Shown here: piece by piece, positions 12,365 through 25,849 of the stretch
Layout: each line of letters begins with the position of its first letter
Numbering within the stretch: position 1 is the stretch's first letter
Translations under genes and position numbers: made by a program
The notes under the pieces: model-generated
What the model saw: the letters and a program-made list of their open reading frames with translations, nothing else
Told to the model about the DNA's origin: nothing
Databases searched by the model: none
Assembly (NCBI RefSeq): GCF_038396675.1
Contig: NC_088921.1
Span: forward strand, 31,946,001-32,010,000
Length of the DNA stretch: 64,000 nucleotides
From: Hydra vulgaris
Taxonomy: Eukaryota; Cnidaria; Hydrozoa; Anthoathecata; Hydridae
Reading direction: 5' to 3'

Positions 12365-12730
12365 TTGCTCCAAACTTGAGAGCAACAAGTTGATATAGTA
12401 TTTTTACTATTCTCAACTATGCTTATATTCATCGATAAATTTTAAATTTTATACAATAATCTCTCAGTGCTCAAAAAATTATGACCTTAAAAATTTGAAA
12501 CCCTCTCAAATTGAAAGGGGTTCAAACTTTATTTGGTCATAATTTTTGAACATTAAGAGATTATTGTATGAAATATATAAATAAAATTTATCAATGAATA
12601 TAAATTTAGTGAGAATAGTAAAAAAAATATATTTTATCGAAGTTATATATAAATATATGATTGCAATTTTTTGCAATGCATCTTTATTTTACATAAGTGT
12701 AAACTTATGAATATTTGGAGTTTGCACCAT
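12365..12730. mobile_element. degraded copy of the 2.4-3.0 kb foldback element
   Basis: It shares with the element at 2390-3008 the ordered landmarks AACAAGTTGATA, TTTTTACTATTCTCAA, TCATCGATAAATTTTAA, a TAATCTCTCAGTGCTCAAAA-type segment and CCCTCTCAAATTGAAAGG, plus the mirrored second half. Ends and target duplication are not recognisable. Confidence 0.75.
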
Positions 12731-15539
12731 GTTTTGTAATTAGATCAAACATCAAAAAATGCTGTACAACATTCTGTAGATTTTAAAATGAATAATGCAT
12801 CATTTTTACACGTAATACTAATTTGAAGAACCGATGTGATATTTTTACTGAATGTTTTAACTTATTAGATATCAATGCTTACATTACTAAAGATGTATCG
12901 ATGATTACATCACTTAAGGTATATCGATCATTTTTTTTTTTTTTTTTCTTTTTTTTTTTCGTAAGTTTTTGTTTACATTTGACTTAATATATATAAATTA
13001 CATATTTTTTTCAAATACAAACAAGGCTTCTAAAAGAAGATCAAATGATCTTATCGTCAGAAGCCTTTTACAAAACAGAGTACATAAAGTATTATAAAAA
13101 CGCCTTTTTACAATAAGAGAACGTAAAAAATTAACATAAAAATATTAAAGCAGTACTTAGATAAATAGAAACAAATTTCAACAAGTATAAAACAAAGATT
13201 GAACATACATTTCAAAATTATTATATATCATAAGACAAATTAAAAATATTCTAAGATATTTTCAATAGAGAGAATGAGATCTTTTAATTTAATTTTAAAA
13301 ACAGAATAAGTTAGGGGTAAGCCGAAGATAGGCAAAATAATTTTGTTGATCATTGCATTACTTAGGGTGGAAAAAAGCATGCGATATATTTTTTGTAATT
13401 ATGAAAAAAATACAATGAATGATATTGCAAAGAAATAGGAGATAATAAAATTTAGATTATTGGTATCAATGTATGTCGATACTGAAAGAGATGGTTTCGT
13501 ATTTTGTAGTACTGCATAAATACTTATGTTGATAACATCGATATCGATACGACACCACACGGCATCGATTATAAAAAGAATTTTATGGTATTATATGGTC
13601 GTATCGTACTATAGTTTTGTTTAATATTGTTAATAAAAAAATGAAATGTATTTTGTGAATTAATGGACAAAATTTGTTTGAAACAAATACGATTATTTTA
13701 AAAGTTTATTTACAGGGTTATGCGGAAATATAAATTGAGTTATGCTTAAATATAAATTAATTTACAGAGAAATATAAATTAATTTAATGCGGATATATAA
13801 TTTAAAAAATGCGGGAATATAAATTAAATCAAGAAAATCAAAATAAGAAAATATTAAATTAAAAAACCCCCCTGCAAGTTATTAAATAAACTCATTCCTT
13901 GAGTTTTTCTTCATAATTCTTATTTTAATTTATATTTTCGCACAATTGAAGTTATATTTCCGAGTAACCCTAACTCAAGTTACTTTTTGGAGGTTTTTAA
14001 TAAGATGTCGTCGATACCAGACATTGAAAATCGTGAAAATATCTGCTTCGGCAACCGTCGAACGAATGGGCGTGTACCCGTTAAAAAAAAACAATATTTT
14101 TTATAAAACTTGTACGTATAAACAGTCAATGAAAACTTTTTATTCAATGATGTCATTTATTTAGTTGTTGTTTTTTTTTCACTTAGATCTAAATTTTTAA
14201 ATATGTTTACTTCCAGTTATTTTTTGTAAAGCAAAAATAACGTCAACGAGTTTTTACAAAACATTTATTTGTTACAAATTGATGAACGCCGTTTTTGCAA
14301 TACATTTTAGTTTATATTTTTTACGCGCATGTATACATTTTAGTTTGTTTTTAATTTTTACGCGCACTTAAAATGAGTTAAAATTAAACTTAAAATTAAA
14401 CCGAACAAAATGTGAATACCTTTATAAGAAGAAACTGAAAACATTTTAAATATAACTTGCTCAACTAAAACTTAAATTTTTTTGAACTATTTTTAAATGT
14501 TTTTTGAATTATGTTTTCCATCTTCTAGGTTTTGAAGTAGTTTTGTCCGAGAAGCAAACTAATAAACGAGTTAGAGGAGTTTTTATTTACGTAAAGGGAA
14601 ATGTACACGAACATGGGGAATAATAAGTGGGTTTCTGAATCAGAAACTAAAATAACTGATAAAGAAATTTTAACTTTTAACATTTTTAACATGATCTCTA
14701 CGATCTTTTTTTACACACCAAGTTAATATTGTTAAATTGTTATATTACAATTAATGATTTTAAATTTTATTTCTTTTATTTTGAAAAAAATTAAAGAAAT
14801 GAATTTTAAATTTATCAAATGACGGATAACCATCATTTGATAATACTACCCGGGCAGTAAGCAATGGGCGGGTGCCCGGCTATAGCCTTTAATATAGCCG
14901 ATACCTTCGATACCAGTACCGCGAGATATCGATAATGTAAGGTATAGTATTTATATCAAACGATAACTGAGACTCAATACCGGTTATCTGATGCATAATT
15001 GATAAAACGCATTATTACAGCATTTATACAGTGATGCACTAAAACATCAGATGAGGCGCATTGATTAAAATGCTGACCGATCAAAACTTCCAAAGTTTGG
15101 TACATGTTCTGGCCATCGACATTTGTGAGGAAGGTCGCAAAAAGCTACTTTGTAAAATGTTATTCCACAGTCCTTTTGAAGTACCTTAAAAAATATTATT
15201 ACAATTAAACATATTTATTACTGCAAAAAAAAAAATGTATTTTGAACTTTATTTAGCACAATCAAGAAAAACGCTTTTTTTTATATGCTTTTATATATAA
15301 CTGTAAGCAGAGTTTATATATAACGGTAAGCAAAGTGTAACATATATAACTGAAAGTGAACACTTTGCTTACAATTAAAAACGTTAACAGAAAACAAATC
15401 AATTAAACTAATAATTAGCTAAACAATTAGTAAAATTAATTAAATTAATTGAGTAATTGAGTAATTAAATTAATTGAGTAAATTACGTAACGCGGAATTA
15501 AACTTTTAGACAAAAGATAAAGAATTATAAGTTTTCCCT
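12731..15539. other. stretch without a gene; GATATCGAT-rich patches
   Basis: No protein signal. Clusters of TATCGATA/GATATCGATAC motifs occur at 12890-12930, 13465-13570 and 14880-14990, the last next to a GC-rich GGGCGGGTGCCCGG patch. They look like remnants of one or two element families. A T-rich run lies at 12930-12960. Confidence 0.4.
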
Positions 15540-16232
<693 letters not shown>

Positions 16233-16377
16233 ATTTTACCACATAAGATTTTACATTCTTAAAAAAACAACTAAGAATTTTATTTGTTTTTAAAACCTTA
16301 TTTTAAAACTATGAATATCTTATTTTACAAGAAAAAACCTTTATTTTTTTTACTATTCTTAAACTTTTATTCGATTT

Positions 16378-16584
16378 ACATGCGCCTGATAATTGAATTA
16401 ACATGCGCATGATAATTGAATTAACATGCGCATGATAATTGAATTAACATGCGCCTGATAATTGAATTAACATGCGCATGATAATTGAATTAACATGCGC
16501 CTGATAATTGAATTAACATGCGCATGATAATTGAATTAACATGCGCATGATAATTGAATTAACATGCGCATGATAATTGAATTA
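16378..16584. repeat. minisatellite, exactly 9 units of 23 bp
   Basis: The period is 23 bp. Each unit has a CATGCGCATG core followed by ATAATTGAATTA. Units 1, 4 and 6 carry C where the others carry A (GCGCCTG against GCGCATG), and no other change is seen. The A version of the core is a perfect 10-bp palindrome. The array starts and stops cleanly with no partial unit. Confidence 0.97.
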
Positions 16585-17747
16585 AGGAAAACGTTAATAA
16601 TATTTTTACGAATATTTCTCTAAATTGTTATAATATAAATACCGCTCTTAGATCAAATGGTGAAAACACAAGTTGATTTCTGACAACAAAATATACAAGA
16701 GATTCAAGCAACATTGAGAAAGTGATCAATACATTAAATAACATTAAAACAAACCAAAATGCCAAGTTGTAATCATTCTAACAAAAAACTGACAATATAG
16801 CATTGTTGATAATGCTGTCAACTTAAAAAACACTATTTAAAATGCAAATTTGTAAACTTAGTACCATAAGATCTGATTTCTTCGCTACTTAAATAATTTA
16901 GAAACAACAAACAAGTTTTTGATGCTACCAATATAATAAGTATTTTCAAGTTTCTGGCATAATTAAATCATCTATATTATTAAATACTGATGTAATGGAT
17001 TTTAATGGTGGTCAAGAAAAGATATCTACAGTTTGTAGACAAGATTGCATAAGATTGCAAAAGTATTTCATCTAGCTAAAAACTAAACTGTCTCACTTTT
17101 AATTTTTTTAAATCAGAATTATTATAATGGCATATAACTTATGCATATACTTAAACTCTTTCCTGAAAAAAAAAATACAAATTCATTAAGTTAGATTTGA
17201 AAAAAAATCTTTTCACTACTTTATTTAAAAGTAAGCTAAGGCACTTTCAAGTTACCTTACAAATATATTTCAAAAGTGTATCAACCTGGGATTTAAAATA
17301 ATATTTATATTTTTAAATGTTAAAATTTATAACTGAGTCATTGTGTCAATTTAAAGTTAAAACTTCAAAAGTCTAAACGTTAAATTTTAACAATATTTGA
17401 TAATGAGTTAATTTTAATGATTTCAAAACAGTGAATTTTAAGTTTTTCTTAGATCAAAATGTTAAGAACTAATATATAATCTAAAAATTTTATATTACAT
17501 ACTTTCTTAGGTTTAGACAGGTTGTTGCCAGTAAAACTATCATAACAACTGAAAGTAATAACTAAAGAACTACTAATTATTTTGCTATTTAAATAAAAAT
17601 AAAATTAGTAAAAATCCATTTGTTTAATCAAAAAAAAAGACCCACCAAAAAGACCTGCAAAAAGTTAAAAAATTAATAATCAGCAAAAAAAGCCTTTAAA
17701 GTTTAAAAAGTAAAACTTTGTAAGTCTCTTCAAAATGTTTTTACTCT
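16585..17747. other. stretch without a recognisable gene
   Basis: AT-rich, with no conserved peptide or element end. Confidence 0.45.
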
Positions 17748-18017
17748 TTAAGGGTTCATTCATAAATCACACATTGCTAAATTAACTGAAAAAAATAGAA
17801 ATAAAAGAAGTAAAAATAGAAAAAAAAGGACATCAATATCAATATCAATCAGACATCAATAGCTCTTTTGCACAGTGATTTTTATTGAAATTAAAGTGCT
17901 ATTATATTTTTTGCTTTGATTAAAGTCTCTATAAAGGAAAACTTTATATTTTGTGATCTTTTTTAACTTGCTTATTAATTGAATTTAACAATGCATAACT
18001 TATGGACAATCCCTTAA
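17748..18017. mobile_element. short TTAA-bounded inverted-repeat element
   Basis: The left end reads TTAAGGGTTCATTCATAAAT. The right end, read inverted, is TTAAGGGATTGTCCATAAGT followed by TATGCATTGT, a match over about 30 bp. TTAA at both borders fits TTAA-target insertion, as in piggyBac-like elements, but could also be part of the terminal repeat. The body has no coding capacity. Confidence 0.65.
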
Positions 18018-18620
18018 CTGTTTATTTAATATTCATCATAATTCCACAATATTTAACCCTATAGGTTATTGTAGTGCACAGTGTTTTTGAATGGAATACC
18101 ATGTCATCTAAATGTCTGTATAATTTCTAAAGATACATAATTTACTTAAGTACACTATAAAATTTCTTAAAAACATAGTTTATATAGTATATATAAAGGT
18201 GGTAATAATTTTTTATTACACTGTGGTATGATGCAGTAGTGTCAAAGAACTCTCTTCATAAGCAAGAAATATAGAGTTTAAAAAGCATCATATCTTTATT
18301 TTTGTTTGTGTAACCTAATTATAAAACATGTCTAAATTAATATTTAAATGTCATTATTGATATTGTTATATAAAAAATTATACAAAAGTATTATATAAAA
18401 ACAATTAATCCCCAGTAAACTTTCAAGTATTTTAAAGGTAACTAATTTAAAATAGAAGAAAACTTGCATATAAATCAGTACTAGCACATTTATAAATAAA
18501 ACATGATAAATGTTCATGTATAACTTTATTATAGTTTAACTGCATACACGTGCACATAAAGTGCACATAAAGTGCTTTCTTATATTTACATTATAAGTTT
18601 CATTATTTTTGCTATACATT

Positions 18621-18790
18621 TGCAGCCCTTGGAATTAGGGACTACTGTATCTCTTTGTTTCTAAACCTTTGTGTCTAACTTATTTTGTCAACCTGATACC
18701 AACATCTAATAGTTTATGGTCTTGCTGAATTCAGAATTTGAACAATTGAGGCCTTTACCAGCCTTATTTTTTCTAACTCTGAGGGCTGCA
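18621..18790. mobile_element. small MITE-like repeat (TGCAGCCCT ends)
   Basis: The segment starts TGCAGCCCTTGGAA and ends GAGGGCTGCA, which inverts to TGCAGCCCTC. Related sequence with the same left end occurs at 53210 in F-box intron 3, so it is an interspersed family. Confidence 0.6.
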
Positions 18791-19572
18791 TTTGTTATAT
18801 TGAATATGCTTATCAAAAAAATTACTAATATTATAATGAAAAGATAGCTTATTTGTTAATGTTTGATCATTCTTAAGTTATTGTTTTATTTGACATTTGT
18901 TCAGGCTAACAAACCATATTTTTACCACATTTTTACCACAAGTCATATCAATTAAATAATAATAGAGCAAAACAAACTAAGAGCAGGTTCATTCTGACAA
19001 CGAGACAATTTATACCCAGAACCTATTGATTTAGGGACCACCTTAAATACTTGCTAAATATTAAAAAAGTCTATACAACCATATTTACAATGTTATTGTA
19101 TAGATAATGTTTATATTTTAGAACTTGACGATTTAATTTGGCCCTTGGGCCCCGAGCCAGCTTGGAATGGCCCAGTATGAAAGTATTTATGAAAATCACA
19201 AGCATAAAGTAAACAAAATAATTAATGAAATATATAACTGAAAGTTTAATTAAGTATTAATATTGCTAACACGCTATGAATTAGATAAAACCTTGAGAGA
19301 GTAAACAAAAAAGAATTTTAGTTGTTGTTAGTAACTTTAGTAACATGCTATTGTTATTAAATGAACAAACAAAGATTCAAAATTCAAAAAATTAAAATTA
19401 AATATTAAATTAAAAGTATTAATTGACTGAATCGATGTTTAGTCGATTAGTTGGATATTCATAGTCGATTAAATCAATTACTAAATTTTTCAAAGTCGAC
19501 TAATTTTGACTTTCCACTAGTAGACTTTTAGTAGACGTAAAAATATTTTATGGTGTATTCAAAGGTTTTATC

Positions 19573-19748
19573 CAGTGCTGGCTGGTGGCGTGTGCGAAGT
19601 GTGCAAAGCACACAGGCGGCAAATTTTAACATCAACAGTAAATGAAAAATTGCCAAAAAAATACGTTGCACTGATAAAATTTTATCATTATTAAGGGTGG
19701 CATTTTTTTTTTTTGCACACACTAAGAAATGCTCACAAACCGGCTCTA
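19573..19748. mobile_element. 176-bp hAT-type MITE with 8-bp target duplication
   Basis: The left terminus is CAGTGCTGGCTGGTGGC. The right terminus inverts to TAGAGCCGGTTTGTGAGC. Perfect 8-bp direct repeats GTTTTATC flank it (19565-19572 and 19749-19756). The terminal repeats match imperfectly, but the duplication fixes the borders. Confidence 0.85.
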
Positions 19749-20359
19749 GTTTTATCCAAAGAGCTTTTGCATTGTGCAGCAAAGAACATATAAATCATGA
19801 ATTAGAGTTTATTACGGATATGTTTATAGAAAATGGTCATAATAAAAATAAAAAACAATATGCAAAATAAAACAACAACAATAACATCAATAAAATAGAA
19901 TTTTATTATATTTCTCTACCATGGATACCAAAAATAAATATTCAATTTAAAAAAAATATAAAAAAATGCTGGGTATACTCTTGTTTTTAAATCTCCAAAA
20001 CACCTTCAGCAATTAATAACTCAAAAAAACATGCCTCGATTTCCCAACAACTCTTATCCTGGAGTCTACAAACAGGAGTGGTTCATGCAAAAAATTTAAT
20101 ATAGTTGAAATAAAGCATGTTAAGTTTCAACATGCATTTACCAAGATCAAAAACATAATTTTGAGGGAAAATGGAAAAATTCAGCAGTGGTGGGGCATTC
20201 CAGAAATGGTATCTTTGCTGGAATAAAAATAACACAATTAAAATAGAGGCAGATTACTTAAAGAAAAAAGTGAGAGAGTGTTTGGGTATACAATATCACT
20301 CCAAATGAAGGTGGTTTAAATGAAGATGATGGTGATTACGTTACATCATTGTACTTATT
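19749..20359. other. no supported gene
   Basis: A short decayed reading frame may pass through 20030-20220, but no family could be recognised. Upstream, AGTCGATTA-type motifs at 19430-19510 resemble element ends. Confidence 0.35.
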
Positions 20360-21497
20360 CAGGGGCGGACGCAGGTTTTTAATTTCCCCCGTCAAAAAAA
20401 TGCGCCTTACGCCATGTTGTAAGTGACGCAACTACGCCCACAAAGCAAATAGAAAAAATGGGGGGGGGGGGGGAAGGAAGGGCGGATCCCAACCATGTAG
20501 TAAAGGGGGGTGGGCAAATTTTTCTTTTCGTTCGATCCAAACGATTAAAGGGGGCGATATACAGGTTTAACAGGTTTACAGATTTACAGGTTTAACGATT
20601 TTTATACAGGCAAGGCCAAAAAAAAGAACTTAGACTACACAATTTTATGCCACTTTTAAACAGCATACCAAATTTACTTACGTTTTTACAAAATGTTATT
20701 ATAAAAAAAAACATTTAAGGGGGGCCATCGCTCCCATAGCCTGCCCCCTATGTATCCCCTAAATCCTCCTGCCTTTGGGCTAAAGGATTTAAAGGGATTT
20801 TTTTTTTGCTATTTTGTTGAGAAGCCCATATCTTAGTTTTACTTTGAAACTTTTTTTATATATAAATATGTAATAAATATATAAACCAACAAATGATTGT
20901 TTCGCCCAATATCAGGGCTCATCAGCATGTCTAGGAATATATTTATTCCGGACATGGACAATCGGAGAAAGAAAAATTTAGCACTGAAAAGACAAAGACA
21001 AAAATACAAATGGATTTATATACATCATGAAATAAAAAGTTATATATATTCTTATATAACAAGATTAAAAAAAAAAAGACATACCAAGTTAAGTCTTAAC
21101 AACAAGAAAGAAGATCATTTTTGATCAAATAAAAAGAAAGCTAATGGTTTTAACAACTACAGTAAAAAACTGATTTAAATGGCACAAAAACTTATGAATG
21201 TTATTAGGTTGATTGAGAAAAAATTTATTGAAAATAATTTTTTTAATTTTTTATTTTGTCGCTAAATTAGAAAATGATATAAAGAGATGGTCAAAAAGAG
21301 ATGGTTAACGTTTGCCTGAACTTTGACCACTAATCATATAGCTAATCCCAAACAAAAGTATGGGGTTACATTTAACCCGTCCTGTTAAGGACACCATTGA
21401 AGTCTTTGCCTATTTGTTAGCTGTTATATGAAGAGAGGTGACAATAGACAAAAATTTCTAAAGTTGTTGGTGTGTATTAGAATAAACAGTATAGACA

Positions 21498-24400
21498 CTA
21501 ATCATTGAAATCAAGTCGTCTATTTTTTATAGAAAATCTATTGATAGCATTATCAATACAAGGAACAATTTCTTGATGGATATACATTAATGCCAAGTCG
21601 ATCTTCTGACATTGTTGTTCTCATATAGTCTTTTAACCGACGCATAACAGAAAAACTCCTCTCACACTCACATGAAGTAACAGGAAGTGTCCCAAGTATC
21701 CTTAAAGCTATCTTAATATTTTCAAATCCAGGAAATGATATCGATTTAAGAGTTAAAGATATATTGTCAGGAATAGTCCCAGAGAAACTTTCCCAGTATT
21801 TTTCCTAAAGAACCAGTTCCCCATTCAAGGCACTGATATAAGGGAAATTATCTATATAAAAATCACAGAATATTTCAAACTGCTTCCTCCAACACAATTG
21901 GGTTTTGGGTCTTTTAAGAAAAGAAATAATATTAAATGGAATAATTGATAACCCTTTATATGCAGCTACAGTTTCTGATTTAAATCTTGTAGATATAGAT
22001 GTAGATACATGATCTATAAGAGGGATAGTAACAGCTCTTTTAAAGTATTCTGAAACAGACTCTGATGGAACATTAAAACGATTTTTTTGAATAGAACAGG
22101 TTCTTGGTTTCAAAACAAAAATTTCAGTTTTACTTGAAAGCAAACATGCTGCTTCATAGTAGTTATTATGAAAACTATCTATATCATTTCTGATGGAAAT
22201 AAATATATTTTTAAGAGCTGTAATAAGATGCAAACCGTCTAAGATATCAACAGTTTTTGATTGCAGCAACCGAGTAACAGGTAAAGTAAAATCAAAGACA
22301 CGTGTTGTCACAACTAAAGTAAAGACAAATTGAAAAGTGCAAATGGAATTTAAAAAAGTAGAAGATTTGTTTTGTGTGTCTTTGTTAACAGAACTCTCAG
22401 GGGAAGCCATGATACATAAAGCATGGAAAATAGATAAATAATGCTCAAGAAAAGTGTTTAAACCATCTATACGCTCAATCCATCTAGTTCTACAGATATC
22501 TTTTAATTTTTTTTTATGCGCTTGAGGTTCACGCTCTAAAATGCTAGCTTCTAAAAACTTTTGTCTATTTTCTGAATAATTAAAAAAATAAGAAAGTTCG
22601 CGAACTTTATTAAAAACCTCTGAAACTAATAGGACATTACACGATTCACAAACTGATAAGTTCAGCCGATGGCTATGACAATGTGTATACAAAGCCTTTG
22701 AATTTATATTGAGAATCTGAGCAGAAAGACCATTTATGTACCCAGAGACAGAACTGGCTCCATCATATCCCTGACCCCTACAGTTTTTTATATCTAGATT
22801 TAAGTTGCTTACACAATTTAAAAGAACATTAAGCAAATCTTTTCCTTTAACTCCTTCATTACAATGAATAAATTGAATAAAGTCTTCTCTGATATTGAAA
22901 TCACTATCAACAAATCGTAAAACTAATGACATTTGCTCTTTAGTAGATGAGTCACAGGCTTCATCTGCAATTATTGAAAAAAAACATTTTTGCGAACTTC
23001 AGATAGTATAGATTCACTAATTTCTTCACCACAGCATTTAATAATTTCATTTTGTGAAGTCTTCGAAATGTAGGAGGCATTCTTTGAACAGTTATTAAGA
23101 TGAGAGCCTAAAACATCATTTCCATTGCGTACAGCAAAATTTAAAAGTTTATTAAAACAACCAGTTCCACATTTCGAATATTCTCCAGCCTCTGGAAGAT
23201 ATTGTGAATCATCTCTGTGGCCTCTCAAAGGTGTATGACCGCAAAAAATTATAGCATCAACAATAGGACGAAATATTTGGCGATTTTTTATTATTTTTTC
23301 TTTTACATTAGTATCAATGATGACATTTATTGGTTGACTTATGCCTGAGGAATGACTCAAAAAAATATTAAAAACAGGCATAGTAAATGCATGTAAACCA
23401 TTTTTAGTTGACTCATGATTTGAAAATGATCTAATAGCATCAGACCATTTATTGAAAGGCTCCAAATACAAATGTGTTAACTTATGTGATCTTAGTTTGA
23501 ATTTATTGCCAAATAATACACAAGATAAACAAAATGCACCATCAGTACTTTTAGAATATCTCAGCCAAGAAAACTCTTTCAACCAAAGATATCTAAACTG
23601 ACGACCAGAATTATTTGTGAAAAAGTAATCTTCATTAAGAATAAACATATTTTTAGTTAATAAAAAAATTTCATGGTCAGTTAAAAATTCAACCTTTTGT
23701 CTAAAGCAAGCAACATCATTTTGCTCAAAAGACTGGAGAGCATTTATTACTTTTTTAGGTGGTAAAATAATGTTCGAAAGGCTTTCAATATTATTATTAT
23801 AAAAATTAGGTACTTTCCTGATGCTTGAAGATTTTGTAAAAAAAGATTTTGATAGAACACTGCCCTTAGATGTCTTTGAGTGAGAAGAAACATCTTTACT
23901 TAATGTTAATGATTGAGAAGATGTTGTCAATTGAGAAGAAGACATTGCTAATTGAGAAGAAAATCTATTTGATTTTAGAATACAAGATGTATTTTGTAAG
24001 ACTGCACTAGTAGGTTCTAAGTCTGGGTTTGTTTTATGAAATAATGTAAGGATAGAGTAGGGCTTTTTATTTGGATTTTTGGCTACTGTGCTGGGTACAA
24101 TTGTAGCAACTTGATCAATGGTGGTCTGTTTTGTATCTAGAAATTTATTAGGTGACAAGACTGGCAGCAACTTTTTCGAAATTATTGTTTCTGATTTACT
24201 GGAAAGTTTACGCTTTTAAGGAATAAAAATTAGTGGGACATAGTGATTATGCTGAAATGTACCAGACTGAAAATTCCCATCATAACAAAACAAAATGTAA
24301 AATGGAGAACAACATTTAATGGGAGTACGTGGTGAGATCTCTTGGTTAAAAAATATTTTATACTTTTCAACACCGAAATCTGGGTAACAGGAAACAATAT

Positions 24401-25355
24401 TACAAGAAAGAACTGATGATAAACCTAACAAACATAAAAAACCAGCCCATTTTTCTGTGCTCTCACAGTTTGCAAATGCTTCAGCTTTAATAAAATTATT
24501 ATTTTCGAAGCCAGAATCCAATGCAGAATGAGATACTGACATACAAAACAAACTTTTGAGATTAATAAAATGAGAACTATAATCAGAAAATATTTTTGAA
24601 AAAGCATGTATATAAATTTCAAGGGACGTTAAAACTCTTAACACATTCATCAGTGTATTGTGAGCAACAAAAAATAATGATGCAGAGCTGTACATACAAC
24701 TTCCAGATGCTTCAGACCTTAAGAAAAAAAATATATATTTACTTCATGTTTTTAAGAGCTAAACTTCTTTTATCAATAAATTTAAAATTGAGTAAAAAAT
24801 CTTTGCTTTTTGAACAAATTCATAAATCAAATCAATAGTCAAGAATTCAGACAAACCAACTAATGATTTTGACATGTAGGAATATAATTTATACATCATG
24901 AACATATTATATACATACATGTCAAAATCATTTGACGGTGTTGACACTTATTAAATGTTGATTAATCAACAAGTGTAATTTGTTATAGATTAGATTAATA
25001 TGGTATTAACAATAAATATTTTTACAAAAAAGTATTAAATTTTGTGTTAAAACATATTAACTAATTGTAATAAAATACAATAAGATAATTATTTTTGAAA
25101 AAAAAGTAAAGTGACTTACCTTAGAGCAATACAATGCATTTTATTGTCTTTTAAGTAAGAAGGGATACAAACTTCGGCACATATATTTCTTCTTATTGTG
25201 CCATCAATATATCGACTTAAAAGACCTTCGTTACTAACCCTTTTGTTATTGTTGTAAATAAATGTATCCAATAAAGTTTCATAAAATGTATTTAAATCGA
25301 CAAGATTATCGGTTTTAAATCTTTTAAGTACATCATCAATCAAGTTGTAAGCCAT
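21498..25355 (-). pseudogene. vertnin/OTU-like domain joined to ZMYM1-like hAT transposase, disabled
   Basis: Exon 1 (25355-25120) starts MAYNLIDDVLKRF and ends in phase 2 at a GTAAGT donor. Exon 2 begins at 24717 after CTTAAG and stays in frame: SGSCMYSSASLFFVAHNTLM, LRVLTSLEIYIHAF and FQHNHYVPLIF resemble the vertnin/OTU-like domain. A TAA at 24216-24218 is followed in the same frame by KRKLSSKSE and the transposase: a TTF-type zinc-finger region (WLRYSKSTDGAFCLSCVLFG), GYDGASS, the catalytic-region IADEACDSS, and a hAT dimerisation part with CERSFSVMRRLKDY. Lesions: the TAA (a Leu codon one base away); a frameshift at the A8/T8 run 22977-22984; TAG for Trp at about 21805; and a short deletion with frameshift near 21590. 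DNA cut-and-paste is the family role. This copy is dead, though one recent TAA does not rule out that the two parts are normally separate. Confidence 0.82.
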
Positions 25356-25470
25356 GCTTAAACGTTAAAAATTTAAGGAAATACTTTGTTTTTAGAAGGG
25401 AGTTCTTTGAGTTCTTTGAATTCTTTTGAGTTGTTTATCGATCTTTGCAACCAATCAAATTACCGCTGCA

Positions 25471-25700
25471 AATGCTGCAAAGGATAGTTTACACTAAACA
25501 TGTTTTTTTTTTAAACGAATCAGATTGTTATTTTTAATAGCGTAAACCAATGAACTTATCCAATTTTCTCATATCCTGCAAAGTAGAGTTTACATTAGCA
25601 AGTTTTATAAAATAGTTTTCTCATATCCTGCAAAGTATAGTTTACATTAGCAATTTTTATAAAACACTTTTTCAAACGTCCGCAAAGCATAGTTTTGACT
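25471..25700. repeat. four subterminal repeats of the hAT element
   Basis: Copies of CTGCAAAG-ATAGTTTACA-like sequence begin at about 25471, 25577, 25628 and 25680. The second and third are near identical and 51-52 bp apart. They lie between the transposase start and the right terminus, where transposase-binding sites are usually found in hAT elements. Confidence 0.75.
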
Positions 25701-25849
25701 ATAAACTTTTTCTAATTATATTTTCTAACAAAAATATATAGATCGGCAATTAATATTAGGCGGGCGTTAGACGTCATAATACTTATTTTTATTTTTATTT
25801 TTTTAACCCCATCACTTGCAGCACTTGATGGGGTTTAAGTCTGCCCCTG

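Larger units (their letters stand above)
20360..25849 (-). mobile_element. complete-ended hAT-type transposon carrying a disabled two-part gene
   Basis: The left end CAGGGGCGGACGCAGG and the inverted right end CAGGGGCAGACTTAAA share CAGGGGC-GAC. CTTATT lies directly outside both ends (20354-20359 and 25850-25855). Length is 5490 bp. The gene runs on the minus strand (25355 to about 21498). A 13-G run at 20460-20472 lies near the left end, and four subterminal repeats lie between the right end and the start codon. Confidence 0.85.

Noticed and set aside
13946-14164. 72-codon open frame
   Set aside because: No conserved motif; chance frame in a non-coding stretch.
16378-16584. CRISPR array
   Set aside because: There are no spacers; units are contiguous and the setting is a eukaryotic genome.
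20030-20330. Reading frame just left of the hAT element
   Set aside because: Short, shifted in frame and without a recognisable motif.
24216-24695. Stand-alone 159-codon protein
   Set aside because: It is the 5' part of exon 2 of the hAT element gene; it splices to 25120 upstream and continues in frame past its stop.
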